A stretch of DNA of 6,852 nt. It comes from Synergistaceae bacterium (GTDB lineage: Bacteria > Synergistota > Synergistia > Synergistales > Synergistaceae). Position numbers and translations under genes: made by a program. Shown one piece after another: positions 1-6,268 of the stretch; the stretch's first letter is position 1, and the number at the start of each line of letters is the position of its first letter. The notes under the pieces were generated by a model, which saw only the letters and a program-made list of their open reading frames with translations, ran no database searches and was not told where the DNA came from. The DNA lies in the NCBI GenBank assembly GCA_031264605.1, contig JAISDQ010000006.1, positions 1-6,852 on the forward strand. The letters run 5' to 3'.

Positions 1-16
1 GGTCGGATAATGGGAG

Positions 17-1201
17 GTGCGTTGGCTGAGAAGTTTCTTCGGTACCGTATTCGGCGTTTATCTGGTGATCAACGGCTACATGTTTATAAGGCTTTATCTA
101 ACGCTGTCCGGGTTTACGGTATTGCGCGCCGCGGCGTGTCTGACGCTCGCGCTGTTTGCCGTCAGCTTTCCCGCGGCCCGTCTGCTCGCCGGCAGAATCC
201 CTCAGGCGCTTGTCGGCGCGGCGTCGTTCATGAGCGCGCTTTACCTTTCGCCGATGATATACGCGTTTCTGCTGACGCTCGCGGCGGACATCCTCCGGCT
301 CATCAACAACGTGATCGCCATTACCAGGCTGCCTCCTCCGTATTCCGCGAAAACGCGGCTGTGCGTCGCCGCGTTTATCTTCGCCGCCAGTATCGTTATC
401 ACGCTGGCCGGAGCGTGGAATGCCAACAACCCGGTTATGGTGAAGCATCGAATACAACGCGATGATTTTTCAAATACAATGAGCGGCGATTTTTCTCTCA
501 GGATAGCGTTGCTCTCGGATATTCATTTGGGACAGCTTACGGGGCCGAGATATCTCGGGAAACTGGTTTCGCTCGTCAACGACGCTTCGCCGGACATTGT
601 ATTGATACTCGGAGATACTATAGACGGCCCTGATTTTCTGCGCGACGAAGCCAGAAGAACGGCATCCGTGAATCTGTTGTCCTCGTTTAAATCCAAACTC
701 GGAACTTGGGTCGTCATGGGCAACCACGACTATTACGCGGGGCACGCCGCCGTGGAAAATTTCTTCGCGGGCGCCGACGTGCGTCTTCTGATAGACGAGG
801 CCGAGGCGGTGGACGGGAAATTTATCCTCGTTGGCCGCGACGACAGGGCTGGGGCGTATTACGGGCGCTCCCGGAAGAGCGTAAGCGATATAGTCTCCCC
901 AATAATATCCGGCGACGAGCGCTATCCTTTGATCATAATGGACCATCAGCCCTTCGAACTAGGGGACGCCGCGGACAGCGGAGCCCTCCTTCAACTCTCG
1001 GGCCACACGCACCGCGGGCAATTATTTCCTCTCAATTTCTTTGTGGCGCGCATGTATGAGAAAAGCTACGGGCTCTACAAAAAAGAAAACACGCATTATT
1101 ATATTTCGAGCGGGGCGGGCGTATGGGGTACGCCCGTGCGGACGGTCGGCCGCCCGGAGATCGTGATTATCGATCTGGGCGAAACAGCGGAGGATAATTG
1201 A
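17..1201 (+). CDS. Membrane-anchored calcineurin-like metallophosphoesterase (YkuE/YaeI-type)
   Basis: 394 aa from a GTG start. The N-terminal third is hydrophobic, with likely membrane segments near residues 11-31, 34-52, 63-90 and 115-133. The rest is a calcineurin-like phosphoesterase domain with its dinuclear metal motifs in order: D168-x-H170 (SDIHLG), G199-D200, GNHD at 235-238, H310 in MDHQP, and GHTHRGQ at 329-335. All core ligands are present, so it should be an active metal-dependent phosphoesterase. The substrate cannot be read from sequence; relatives act on lipid-linked or nucleotide-sugar phosphodiesters (Chlamydia LpxG is one), so an envelope lipid substrate is a guess. An in-frame TAA at 8-10 means the start lies inside the window. 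GTG 17 has a GGGAGG that abuts it, which is too close; ATG 80 is an alternative that would cut into the first membrane segment. Which side of the membrane the catalytic domain faces is unclear. It is the first gene of a three-gene block. Confidence 0.9.
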   Translation: MRWLRSFFGTVFGVYLVINGYMFIRLYLTLSGFTVLRAAACLTLALFAVSFPAARLLAGRIPQALVGAASFMSALYLSPMIYAFLLTLAADILRLINNVIAITRLPPPYSAKTRLCVAAFIFAASIVITLAGAWNANNPVMVKHRIQRDDFSNTMSGDFSLRIALLSDIHLGQLTGPRYLGKLVSLVNDASPDIVLILGDTIDGPDFLRDEARRTASVNLLSSFKSKLGTWVVMGNHDYYAGHAAVENFFAGADVRLLIDEAEAVDGKFILVGRDDRAGAYYGRSRKSVSDIVSPIISGDERYPLIIMDHQPFELGDAADSGALLQLSGHTHRGQLFPLNFFVARMYEKSYGLYKKENTHYYISSGAGVWGTPVRTVGRPEIVIIDLGETAEDN

Positions 1202-1202
1202 T

Positions 1203-1550
1203 ATGATCGAGCGTGATAAACTCAGGCGGGCGGCGGGAATGGCGGATTCGGTGGTTCCGTCCGAAATTGCGGAAGGCTTTGGGATGATGACCGGGATAAT
1301 TTCAGGCGCAAAAAACTCCGAAGATATAGAATTCGGTTTCCTCGACAACGCGCTTTTCCTGGCGCGAAAACACTCGTCACACAAAGCCCCCGAGATAAGG
1401 AACGCCGCGGCGGAAATGCTGGCCGCGATAGCGCGGTTGGGACCGCGGTGGCGGGAAGCGGCGGCGGAAACCATTGACGAAATCGCCATGCAGCCTTCGG
1501 AGAATGCGCGTTCCGTGGCTTCCCGCGCGCGAGAGGAAGCGGCGGTTTGA
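1203..1550 (+). CDS. Hypothetical 115-aa helical protein
   Basis: The ATG start lies one base after the TGA of the phosphoesterase gene, with GGAGG at 1189-1193 nine bases upstream, so translation is almost certainly coupled. The product has no signal peptide or membrane segment. It is rich in Ala, Glu and Arg, and residues from about 16 to the end look almost wholly alpha-helical. The spacing of helices around residues 60-110 is loosely like a HEAT or armadillo repeat pair, but no family motif is recognisable. It is probably cytoplasmic. Position between a membrane phosphoesterase and an exported glycosidase suggests an accessory role in the same process, but this rests on context alone. The real-gene call rests on the ribosome binding site, tight spacing on both sides and base composition matching its neighbours. 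Confidence 0.8.
   Translation: MIERDKLRRAAGMADSVVPSEIAEGFGMMTGIISGAKNSEDIEFGFLDNALFLARKHSSHKAPEIRNAAAEMLAAIARLGPRWREAAAETIDEIAMQPSENARSVASRAREEAAV
1531..1549 (+). promoter_or_regulatory. Ribosome binding site and TTG start overlapping a stop codon
   Basis: GAGAGGAAG at 1531-1539 sits about ten bases before TTG at 1547. The TTG overlaps the TGA of the preceding gene in the four bases TTGA. The next in-frame alternative, GTG at 1556, is about 20 bases from the purine tract and so less likely. The overlap implies termination-reinitiation coupling between the 115-aa protein and the glycosidase. Confidence 0.7.
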
Positions 1551-3154
1551 AGCCGGTGAAGCGCGTCGGAAACCTCGCCGCATGTTTGCTCCTGTCGGCC
1601 GCGATTCTTTTATTCACGCTCGTCATAGCGGCGCCGTCCTTTACGGCTTACGGGGACGGAGGGGCGATTGACGCCAAATTGGTGCCGATAGAGCGGATAG
1701 TGTCGCAGGGCCGGGTGAACAGGACTCCTTATTTCGCCTATATAGGCGTAAAGAGCGGCGACGTGGCCGATATATGGGTGCCCGCGGAATTGCTGTCCGA
1801 TATGAAATGTCCCGTCAAATTATCGCCCGACAAGAGCTATTTCACCGGGCGCATAGAAAACCCTTCCGAAAAGCTCGGATTGCCCGTTTTGCAAACTCTG
1901 CTTCCGAACAAGGCCCCCACGATCGACATCGATTTTCGCGCGGTGAGCGACGACGGTAAATTTTACTTCAACATCAGCGGAATGGAGCCCGTGACTGGAA
2001 TTACCGGCACGCTCACGGATTCGAGAAGGGTGATAGTTCCGCCGAAATCTGGGGATATATTGGTGGTAGGCACGCCTGAGCAGATGCCCGAGAAGGCCCG
2101 AATCCGCGTCGCCGATTTCACGCCGCCCGCCCTAGCGTCTCCTTTCAGCTTGATATGGGAACAGGTGGCCGACTTAAATCCCGATATTTCGACCGAGGAC
2201 GCGCTTCCGACCGTTAAAATAGTTTCCCCCACATGGTTCGCCCTCACTGACGCCGACGGCACTGTCTCAAACAAAGCCGACTGGACGTATACTATCGGCG
2301 CGCACGCCAAAGGATACGGGGTGTGGGCGCTGGTTTCAAACGGTTTCAACAGGGACAGGACGAAGGCGTTTCTCTCCAAAGAATCGCTTCAGAATCAGTT
2401 TATCGCCAGGATGCTCGTCTACTCCAAACTGTACGGATTCGACGGGATCAACATTGACTTCGAAAACGTCGGCAACGATGACGCCGACGAGCTGACCGCT
2501 TTCGTCCGTAAGCTGGCCGCCGCCGCGCGCGAGAACGGGCTCGCCGTCACTATTGACCTTCCTGTGCCGACGACATGGAACAAGGCGTACGACAGGAGGG
2601 CTCTGTCCGAAGCGGTGGATTACGTGATAGTTATGGCGTACGACGAACACTGGGGTTCTTCGCCGCGCGCCGGTTCCACCGCCTCGCTCCCTTGGACGCA
2701 GCAGGGTGTGAAACGCACGCTGAACGATGTTCCCGCCGAAAAACTGTTGATGGGCGCGCCCTTTTACACGAGGGAGTGGGCCGAGACGAATACGGGAAAG
2801 GGAAAGGTCTCGGTTCGCGCCAGAACGATGGCGATGGTCTCGGTCGACGCGCGGCTCGCCGAAACGGGAGCGGCTCTCCAATGGCAGGGCGATAAAGGAC
2901 AAAATTACTTCCAATACGTATCCGACGACAAGACATACAAAATTTGGGTAGAGGACGAGCGCTCCATCGCTCTCAGGATGTCCGTCTTAAACGAGTTCCG
3001 GCTGGCTGGCGCTGCGTTCTGGCGCAAAGGTTTCGAGAAACCAGAAATATGGCCGGTGATAGAGCGGGCGCTCGCGGGCGGGGACGAGTTGTTTGTTCAT
3101 TCGCGCATGCGCGCGCGGCAAACGTGGAAAGCAATGAGGGAGTGCGCTTGCTGA
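1547..3154 (+). CDS. Exported GH18 glycoside hydrolase (YaaH/SleL-like)
   Basis: 535 aa. A basic start (MKPVKR) and a hydrophobic run at about residues 8-33 form a signal peptide or membrane anchor. Residues 40-170 form an unrecognised beta-rich domain. The GH18 barrel spans about 220-507. It holds the active-site motif DGINIDFE at 299-306, with E306 the expected acid/base and N302 in the first Asp place of the chitinase motif, as is usual in YaaH/SleL-type members. MAYDEHW at 363-369, GAPFYTREW at 403-411 and the AAFWRKGFE strand at 489-497 also fit that subgroup. These enzymes usually cut peptidoglycan glycan strands, acting on N-acetylglucosamine linkages, so a cell-wall or cortex-like substrate is more likely than chitin. 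There is no LysM domain. The 25-residue tail after 510 is not part of the fold. It is the last gene of the block and a terminator follows 85 bases later. GH18 is certain; the exact substrate is inferred. Confidence 0.9.
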   Translation: MKPVKRVGNLAACLLLSAAILLFTLVIAAPSFTAYGDGGAIDAKLVPIERIVSQGRVNRTPYFAYIGVKSGDVADIWVPAELLSDMKCPVKLSPDKSYFTGRIENPSEKLGLPVLQTLLPNKAPTIDIDFRAVSDDGKFYFNISGMEPVTGITGTLTDSRRVIVPPKSGDILVVGTPEQMPEKARIRVADFTPPALASPFSLIWEQVADLNPDISTEDALPTVKIVSPTWFALTDADGTVSNKADWTYTIGAHAKGYGVWALVSNGFNRDRTKAFLSKESLQNQFIARMLVYSKLYGFDGINIDFENVGNDDADELTAFVRKLAAAARENGLAVTIDLPVPTTWNKAYDRRALSEAVDYVIVMAYDEHWGSSPRAGSTASLPWTQQGVKRTLNDVPAEKLLMGAPFYTREWAETNTGKGKVSVRARTMAMVSVDARLAETGAALQWQGDKGQNYFQYVSDDKTYKIWVEDERSIALRMSVLNEFRLAGAAFWRKGFEKPEIWPVIERALAGGDELFVHSRMRARQTWKAMRECAC

Positions 3155-3210
3155 CGTTTGATCTCACGCGAAAACCGATACTGATAATACCGCCGTCAAT
3201 GCTTGTTAAA

Positions 3211-3217
3211 AAGGAGG
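3211..3217 (+). promoter_or_regulatory. Strong Shine-Dalgarno with no proper gene behind it
   Basis: AAGGAGG is followed at 10 bases by GTG 3228, which opens a seven-codon frame (MKHERTA) ending at TGA 3249-3251, inside the terminator loop. ATG 3218 touches the motif directly and opens a 36-codon frame through the terminator, too close to be used efficiently. Either this is a chance or relic site, or a tiny leader peptide. A 29-codon frame from GTG 3142 to TGA 3231 also ends here, without a well-spaced ribosome binding site. Confidence 0.35.
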
Positions 3218-3238
3218 ATGCCGGCAAGTGAAACACGA

Positions 3239-3273
3239 ACGGACAGCGTGAAAAAAATCGCTGTCCGTTTTTT
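3239..3273 (+). terminator. Intrinsic terminator of the left three-gene block
   Basis: A perfect 10-bp stem pairs 3239-3248 (ACGGACAGCG) with 3259-3268 (CGCTGTCCGT), around a 10-base A-rich loop and followed by six T at 3268-3273. The minus-strand orientation lacks a T tract after the stem, so it acts on + strand transcripts only. Confidence 0.92.
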
Positions 3274-3290
3274 GGGTGCTTTGGCGTATT

Positions 3291-3473
3291 CTATACGTCG
3301 ATTCCTTCTGTGCCGAAAGCGCATGATCCTTTAAAACAGCCGTAAAAATCCATTATATATTTTGGATTCGATGACGATTTTTGAGCGATATGAGTTATTT
3401 TTATCTCAACATGTGCTTGCCCAACAGGAAGCTCTTCCGGCAATCCCATGTCAATTCGCGGTCCGCGGTTCAA
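3291..3473 (-). pseudogene. Truncated antitoxin-like remnant
   Basis: A 60-codon minus-strand frame whose only available start is TTG 3473, with no clear ribosome binding site. Its middle, LPEELPVGQAHVEIKI (about residues 11-26), resembles the conserved core of short type II antitoxins built on an LPxxxPxGxxxVxI strand. Its end, FYGCFKGSCAFGTEGIDV (residues 43-60), resembles the following toxin-binding segment of the same proteins. In such antitoxins the chain normally runs on for some ten residues to a charged RDEW-like end; here a TAG (3293-3291) stops it, and the bases after it do not encode that tail in frame. The N-terminus also looks clipped. No toxin gene follows on the minus strand, where the terminator and the glycosidase gene lie instead. 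I read it as an orphan, inactivated antitoxin. The family resemblance comes from memory of the motif, not a search. Confidence 0.4.
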
Positions 3474-3503
3474 CCCGTCAGAGGTTCATAGATGGGCTGG
3501 ATA

Positions 3504-3599
3504 TCACCAAAATGATGTGCGCAACACGAAGTTATAAACGAATAACAGGATAGTTACCATGGCTGTCGCTATAAAAGCGCACCTCAGATATCTCATCAT
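3504..3599 (-). CDS. Possible 31-aa single-span membrane peptide
   Basis: ATG 3599 (followed by a second ATG) has a well-spaced GAGGG (3610-3606), six bases upstream. The 31 residues start with a basic stretch (MMRYLRC), then one hydrophobic run (residues 8-25, including ATAMVTILLFVYNFVL) and end RTSFW. This is a plausible membrane span with the start inside the cell. It starts 32 bases beyond the stop of the five-span membrane protein and on the same strand, so it could be the last gene of that unit. Against it: the surrounding stretch looks decayed, the peptide is short, and hydrophobic frames arise by chance in T-rich sequence. Confidence 0.3.
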   Translation of the reverse strand: MMRYLRCAFIATAMVTILLFVYNFVLRTSFW

Positions 3600-3631
3600 C
3601 CGTCACCCTCTTTTTTTGGATTTCGCGCCGC

Positions 3632-4315
3632 TCATCGGACTAACAACGGCAGGATGAATATCGCCGCCGTCACCGGTATAACGGCGAACCACGGCAGGGA
3701 AGCATGTTCGTCCGTGCCGGCGCGCGTCTTGAGCGCCCTCAGATTTATGAATGCGCTGCGGAGTTTGAAAACATACGCCGACATGAAAATAGTAACGCAA
3801 ACTAGGTACGCCAGTACGCTCCAGTTGCCGATGAAACGAATCAAGTTCACGTTCATGAACGCGTTAAAGAGAGGAAGGGCCGCTCTTCCAGTGTGGGAAG
3901 CGATAAAATCCACTATGGGGTTCGTAAATAGGGTTATTATCGGCGGTATCAGATAATTTATCAGCGCGAACGTTAAAAAACAGACTGCGAGACGCCTGCT
4001 GTTCTCGTTGGCTTTAGTGATAACGGCGTAAACGAGAATAGCTATGGGAGCGGCAACGTAAAGGAGCGGCACGAAGCGAAGCCTCAATATGAAATGGTAC
4101 AATAAAAAAGTATTGGTTATTGGTTGGATGCCATTGAATGTAACATTCCCGAAAACTCTATCGTCGATAATCCCGCCCGCTATTTCGCCATGCCCCAGCA
4201 GGCGCAGCAGCGTGATGAAAAGAACGTATATAAAAAATGACTCCAGCGCGGAACGCGTTTCTTTCTCTATTTCCAGGTCTTTCCACGATTTCTGGGATTC
4301 CGGCAAATCGCTCAT
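3632..4315 (-). CDS. Multi-pass membrane protein of unknown function
   Basis: 227 aa. The start chosen is ATG 4315, because GGGGAG (4330-4325) stands nine bases before it. The longer frame begins at ATG 4324, directly touching that motif, and would add only three residues. The N-terminus (about 26 residues, rich in Glu, Lys and Ser) is hydrophilic. Probable membrane spans lie near 27-41, 81-100, 109-130, 162-184 and 208-225, with a basic loop at about 186-200 (FKLRSAFINLRALKTR). The spans carry scattered polar residues, and no transporter or enzyme signature was recognised; a loose similarity to small YIP1/DUF-type membrane proteins is possible but not shown. It starts 42 bases after the ankyrin gene stop with no terminator between, so the two are very likely co-transcribed. 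The last gene of the minus unit appears to lack a clear terminator. Confidence 0.8.
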   Translation of the reverse strand: MSDLPESQKSWKDLEIEKETRSALESFFIYVLFITLLRLLGHGEIAGGIIDDRVFGNVTFNGIQPITNTFLLYHFILRLRFVPLLYVAAPIAILVYAVITKANENSRRLAVCFLTFALINYLIPPIITLFTNPIVDFIASHTGRAALPLFNAFMNVNLIRFIGNWSVLAYLVCVTIFMSAYVFKLRSAFINLRALKTRAGTDEHASLPWFAVIPVTAAIFILPLLVR

Positions 4316-4324
4316 CTCATACAT

Positions 4325-4330
4325 CTCCCC
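4325..4330 (-). promoter_or_regulatory. Ribosome binding site that decides the membrane-protein start
   Basis: GGGGAG read on the minus strand lies nine bases before ATG 4315 and abuts ATG 4324. Normal spacing supports the shorter, 227-aa product. Confidence 0.6.
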
Positions 4331-4357
4331 GTTAAATTTTTATTCTTGTGCGGAAAA

Positions 4358-5998
4358 TTACGGCCCTGACGGAATATCGTCCTTCACGTCGCCTGAAATC
4401 GCCGATTTTATGAGGTCGTAAGAATCTTTGTTTCCCTTTTTCGCGTAGTCGAGAGCGGTTTTCCCGTCTTTGGAAAGGACGTTCGGGTCCGCGCCCGCTT
4501 TAAGCAAAAGTTCGACAATATCTGAATAGAAGCTACCGCGTCCGCGCGCGGCGGCTATCATCAACGCCGTAAGTCCGTCATTGTTTTGGGCGTTCACAGG
4601 CGCTCCGGCATCGAGCAATATTTTTAAGATATCCCTGTTCTTGATACGTCTGATTGCTTCAGTCAAAACAGTGTCTCCGTCTTTATCGGCGATATTTACG
4701 TCGGCTCCGGCATCGAGAAGCGTTTCATATGGCAGCGTGCTTCCTATGTTATCGCTGAGTAAGCGCATTAAAGCTGTCTCTCCGTTGTCGTTTTTAGCGT
4801 TGACGTCGACGCCGGCGTCCAGAAGCAAACGCACCACCTCCTTGAATTTAGAGTTGGAAGTACCTAGAGGGCGATATTCTATATTTATGTTCGCTGCCCA
4901 AATCAACGCTGTCCTACCTTCTTTATCGCGCGCTTGCGCGTCCGTCCCGGCTTCCAGCAGTATTCTTACCATTTCGAGATTTTGGCATCGGGCCGCGAGC
5001 ATTAACGGAGTCCATTGATCTTTGGAAAACGCGTTCACGTCCGCCCCGGCTTTTATCATCGATATTGCTATTTCGCCGTCCATGACGGTTGCTGGATACG
5101 ATGAAGTCTGCATCAAAGGCGTTATACCGTTTTCGCCCGGCATATTCACATCGGCGCCGTTTTCCATCAATATTTTAACGACGTCGCCCCGTTGTTCTTG
5201 TTTAAAACCCTTGTCGAGTGCTTTCAATAAAACCGTATCGCCTATATTATCGCGATCGTTTACGTTCGCTCCGGCTTCAAGCAATATCTTTGTACACACC
5301 GCGGGATTTTTGGAACGTTTTACCGTTTTGGCCAGAGCGGTTTCCCCTTCGGAATCCTTTGCGTTCACGTCAGCACCGGCCGCTATCAGAGACGTTACAA
5401 GTTCCGCAGAGCCTCTCTGAGAAGCAACGGCTCCGATCATTAAAGGAGTCATTCCCTTGTTATCACTTATATTGACGTCGGCTCCATTTTCTATGAGAAG
5501 GTTGATTATTTCAGGATTTTCTTTCCTAATGGCGGCCGCTAACGCGGTGGAACCATTTTTATCTTTTGCGTTGATGTCGATATTTTTTTGGAGTAGCACG
5601 CTTACCGAGGTCGTATTTGATCCATCAACCGCGCGTATTAGCGCTGTCCGGCCTTCAGAGTCCACTGAAGAAATATCGGCGCCATTATCGAGCAGGAGTT
5701 CTATTACTTTGGGATTTTTATTACCACGAGCAGATATTAAAAGTGGAGCTGATTCGTTGGCAAGCTTTTGGTTCAAGTCAGTTCCTTTTTTTATGGCTTC
5801 CTCAATTTCCTGAACCGTTCCAGATGTAAAAAGCTTAATCAGCGGCATTTCCGTTTGTACTTTAGCCCGCGCTTTAGAAATTTGGAAATATGCGTTGGAA
5901 ACCCTTTTCAAACTGTCCAAATGACCGAGCTTCACGCCGAATACTATCATAACCGCACACACCGCTATCGCGGCTATATAAAATATTCTCGCTTTCAC
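4358..5998 (-). CDS. Membrane-anchored ankyrin-repeat protein
   Basis: 546 aa from GTG 5998. A strong GGGAGG (6013-6008) stands nine bases before this GTG; the longest frame starts at ATG 6052 but would put 18 charged residues ahead of the anchor and has no comparable site. Residues 2-4 are basic, then one hydrophobic span at about 5-22 without a clear cleavage site suggests a signal anchor with the rest outside the cytoplasm. Residues 23-50 look like a helical linker. From about 51 to 535 there are about 13 ankyrin repeats, with GAD-x-N turns near 72, 105, 138, 171, 207, 242, 280, 317, 350, 395, 430, 464 and 501 and TAL or TPL helices after each. Repeat nine carries an insertion of about 12 residues. 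The short acidic C-terminal tail has no domain. Ankyrin arrays bind proteins; the partner is unknown, and the co-transcribed membrane protein downstream is the obvious candidate. Confidence 0.9.
   Translation of the reverse strand: MKARIFYIAAIAVCAVMIVFGVKLGHLDSLKRVSNAYFQISKARAKVQTEMPLIKLFTSGTVQEIEEAIKKGTDLNQKLANESAPLLISARGNKNPKVIELLLDNGADISSVDSEGRTALIRAVDGSNTTSVSVLLQKNIDINAKDKNGSTALAAAIRKENPEIINLLIENGADVNISDNKGMTPLMIGAVASQRGSAELVTSLIAAGADVNAKDSEGETALAKTVKRSKNPAVCTKILLEAGANVNDRDNIGDTVLLKALDKGFKQEQRGDVVKILMENGADVNMPGENGITPLMQTSSYPATVMDGEIAISMIKAGADVNAFSKDQWTPLMLAARCQNLEMVRILLEAGTDAQARDKEGRTALIWAANINIEYRPLGTSNSKFKEVVRLLLDAGVDVNAKNDNGETALMRLLSDNIGSTLPYETLLDAGADVNIADKDGDTVLTEAIRRIKNRDILKILLDAGAPVNAQNNDGLTALMIAAARGRGSFYSDIVELLLKAGADPNVLSKDGKTALDYAKKGNKDSYDLIKSAISGDVKDDIPSGP
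4394..5845 (-). repeat. Array of about 13 ankyrin repeats (protein level)
   Basis: Successive units of 33-45 residues follow the ankyrin pattern: a GADVNAKD-like loop, then TAL(M/I)xAA and an inner helix, then a LLLxAG outer helix. Unit length varies (33 in the most regular, 45 in the ninth). Sequence between units has diverged, so this is an old array rather than a recent DNA-level duplication. Confidence 0.9.
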
Positions 5999-6007
5999 GG
6001 ACTGACG

Positions 6008-6013
6008 CCTCCC
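6008..6013 (-). promoter_or_regulatory. Ribosome binding site that decides the ankyrin-protein start
   Basis: GGGAGG on the minus strand is nine bases before GTG 5998. A 6-bp inverted repeat, GTGAAA at 6016-6021 with TTTCAC at 6029-6034, stands just upstream in the leader and could modestly affect access to the site; no known riboswitch is recognised. Confidence 0.7.
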
Positions 6014-6086
6014 TTGTGAAAAAATCCCTTTCACGACCGCGCATTGCCGCACCGCGTTTTCTGTTTTTACCGGATTGCCTGACCTT

Positions 6087-6096
6087 ATTATATCAC
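6087..6096 (-). promoter_or_regulatory. Extended -10 promoter for the ankyrin unit
   Basis: Read on the minus strand the bases are GTGATATAAT, which contains the extended -10 consensus TGnTATAAT exactly. No good -35 hexamer is found 16-18 bases upstream, which an extended -10 makes less necessary. Transcription would begin near 6080, giving a leader of about 80 bases before GTG 5998. Confidence 0.6.
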
Positions 6097-6191
6097 TGAT
6101 AAAGTCGAGGACGGCCGTTTTTTATCCGAATATTCGATGATCTCCTCTTTGCCGGCCCTCGCACGCTCGCGCGCCCTGCGGCGGCGCTGTT

Positions 6192-6221
6192 TTCACGTCC
6201 GGCTTTTCGAGGTGATATAAT
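6192..6221 (+). promoter_or_regulatory. Extended -10 promoter for the hemerythrin gene
   Basis: GTGATATAAT at 6212-6221 again matches the extended -10 consensus. A weak -35, TTCACG at 6192-6197 (four of six consensus bases), lies 18 bases upstream of TATAAT. Transcription would begin near 6228, about 40 bases before the ATG at 6269. Confidence 0.65.
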
Positions 6222-6268
6222 GGCGCCTGTCGCGGAACATTGCGAGAGACAGTTCGGGGGGTATTTTC

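Larger units (their letters stand above)
3155..3631. other. Long stretch without a convincing intact gene
   Basis: About 480 bases between the glycosidase stop and the stop of the minus-strand membrane protein. It contains an unused-looking ribosome binding site, an intrinsic terminator, a truncated antitoxin-like frame and one possible hydrophobic micro-ORF, each listed separately. From about 3280 to 3560 it is visibly AT-richer than the left block (for example 22 G or C among bases 3301-3360). Plus-strand frames here have no ribosome binding site or family signature. It reads as decayed or recombined sequence. Confidence 0.6.

Noticed and set aside
1574..1585. LAAC at residues 10-13 of the GH18 protein as a lipoprotein lipobox
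   Set aside because: The Cys stands before most of the hydrophobic run, with too few residues ahead of it for a lipoprotein signal.
2336..2914. 192-codon minus-strand frame opposite the GH18 gene
   Set aside because: Arg, Gly and Pro rich shadow of a GC-rich coding sequence with clear GH18 motifs on the plus strand.
3218..3328. 36-codon frame from ATG 3218 with a signal-peptide-like VKKIAVRFLGALA stretch
   Set aside because: The start touches the Shine-Dalgarno and the sequence is fully explained by the terminator hairpin and T tract.
3362..3553. 63-codon plus-strand frame in the middle gap
   Set aside because: No ribosome binding site or family motif; it lies opposite the antitoxin-like remnant and just after a terminator.
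3532..3606. Short peptide with VRFYSDSHGNYPV, faintly like the start of HigB-type toxins
   Set aside because: Only about a dozen residues are involved, the frame closes at once, and the following frames do not continue a toxin fold.
4394..5845. Regular spacing of similar segments as a CRISPR or tandem DNA repeat
   Set aside because: The periodicity is about 100 bases, diverged at the DNA level, and is explained by ankyrin repeats in the encoded protein.
6111..6123. ACGGCCGT followed by a T run as a terminator
   Set aside because: The palindrome has no loop and only four base pairs per arm, and no plus-strand gene lies upstream that would need it.
6094..6200. Minus-strand frame ending in a plausible-looking tail (KEEIIEYSDKKRPSSTLSVI)
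   Set aside because: It is preceded in frame by a stop and has no start codon or ribosome binding site; at most a relic, probably chance.
6227..6252. CTGTC...GACAG inverted repeat in the hemerythrin leader
   Set aside because: Five base pairs with an irregular interior; too weak to call an operator or riboswitch.
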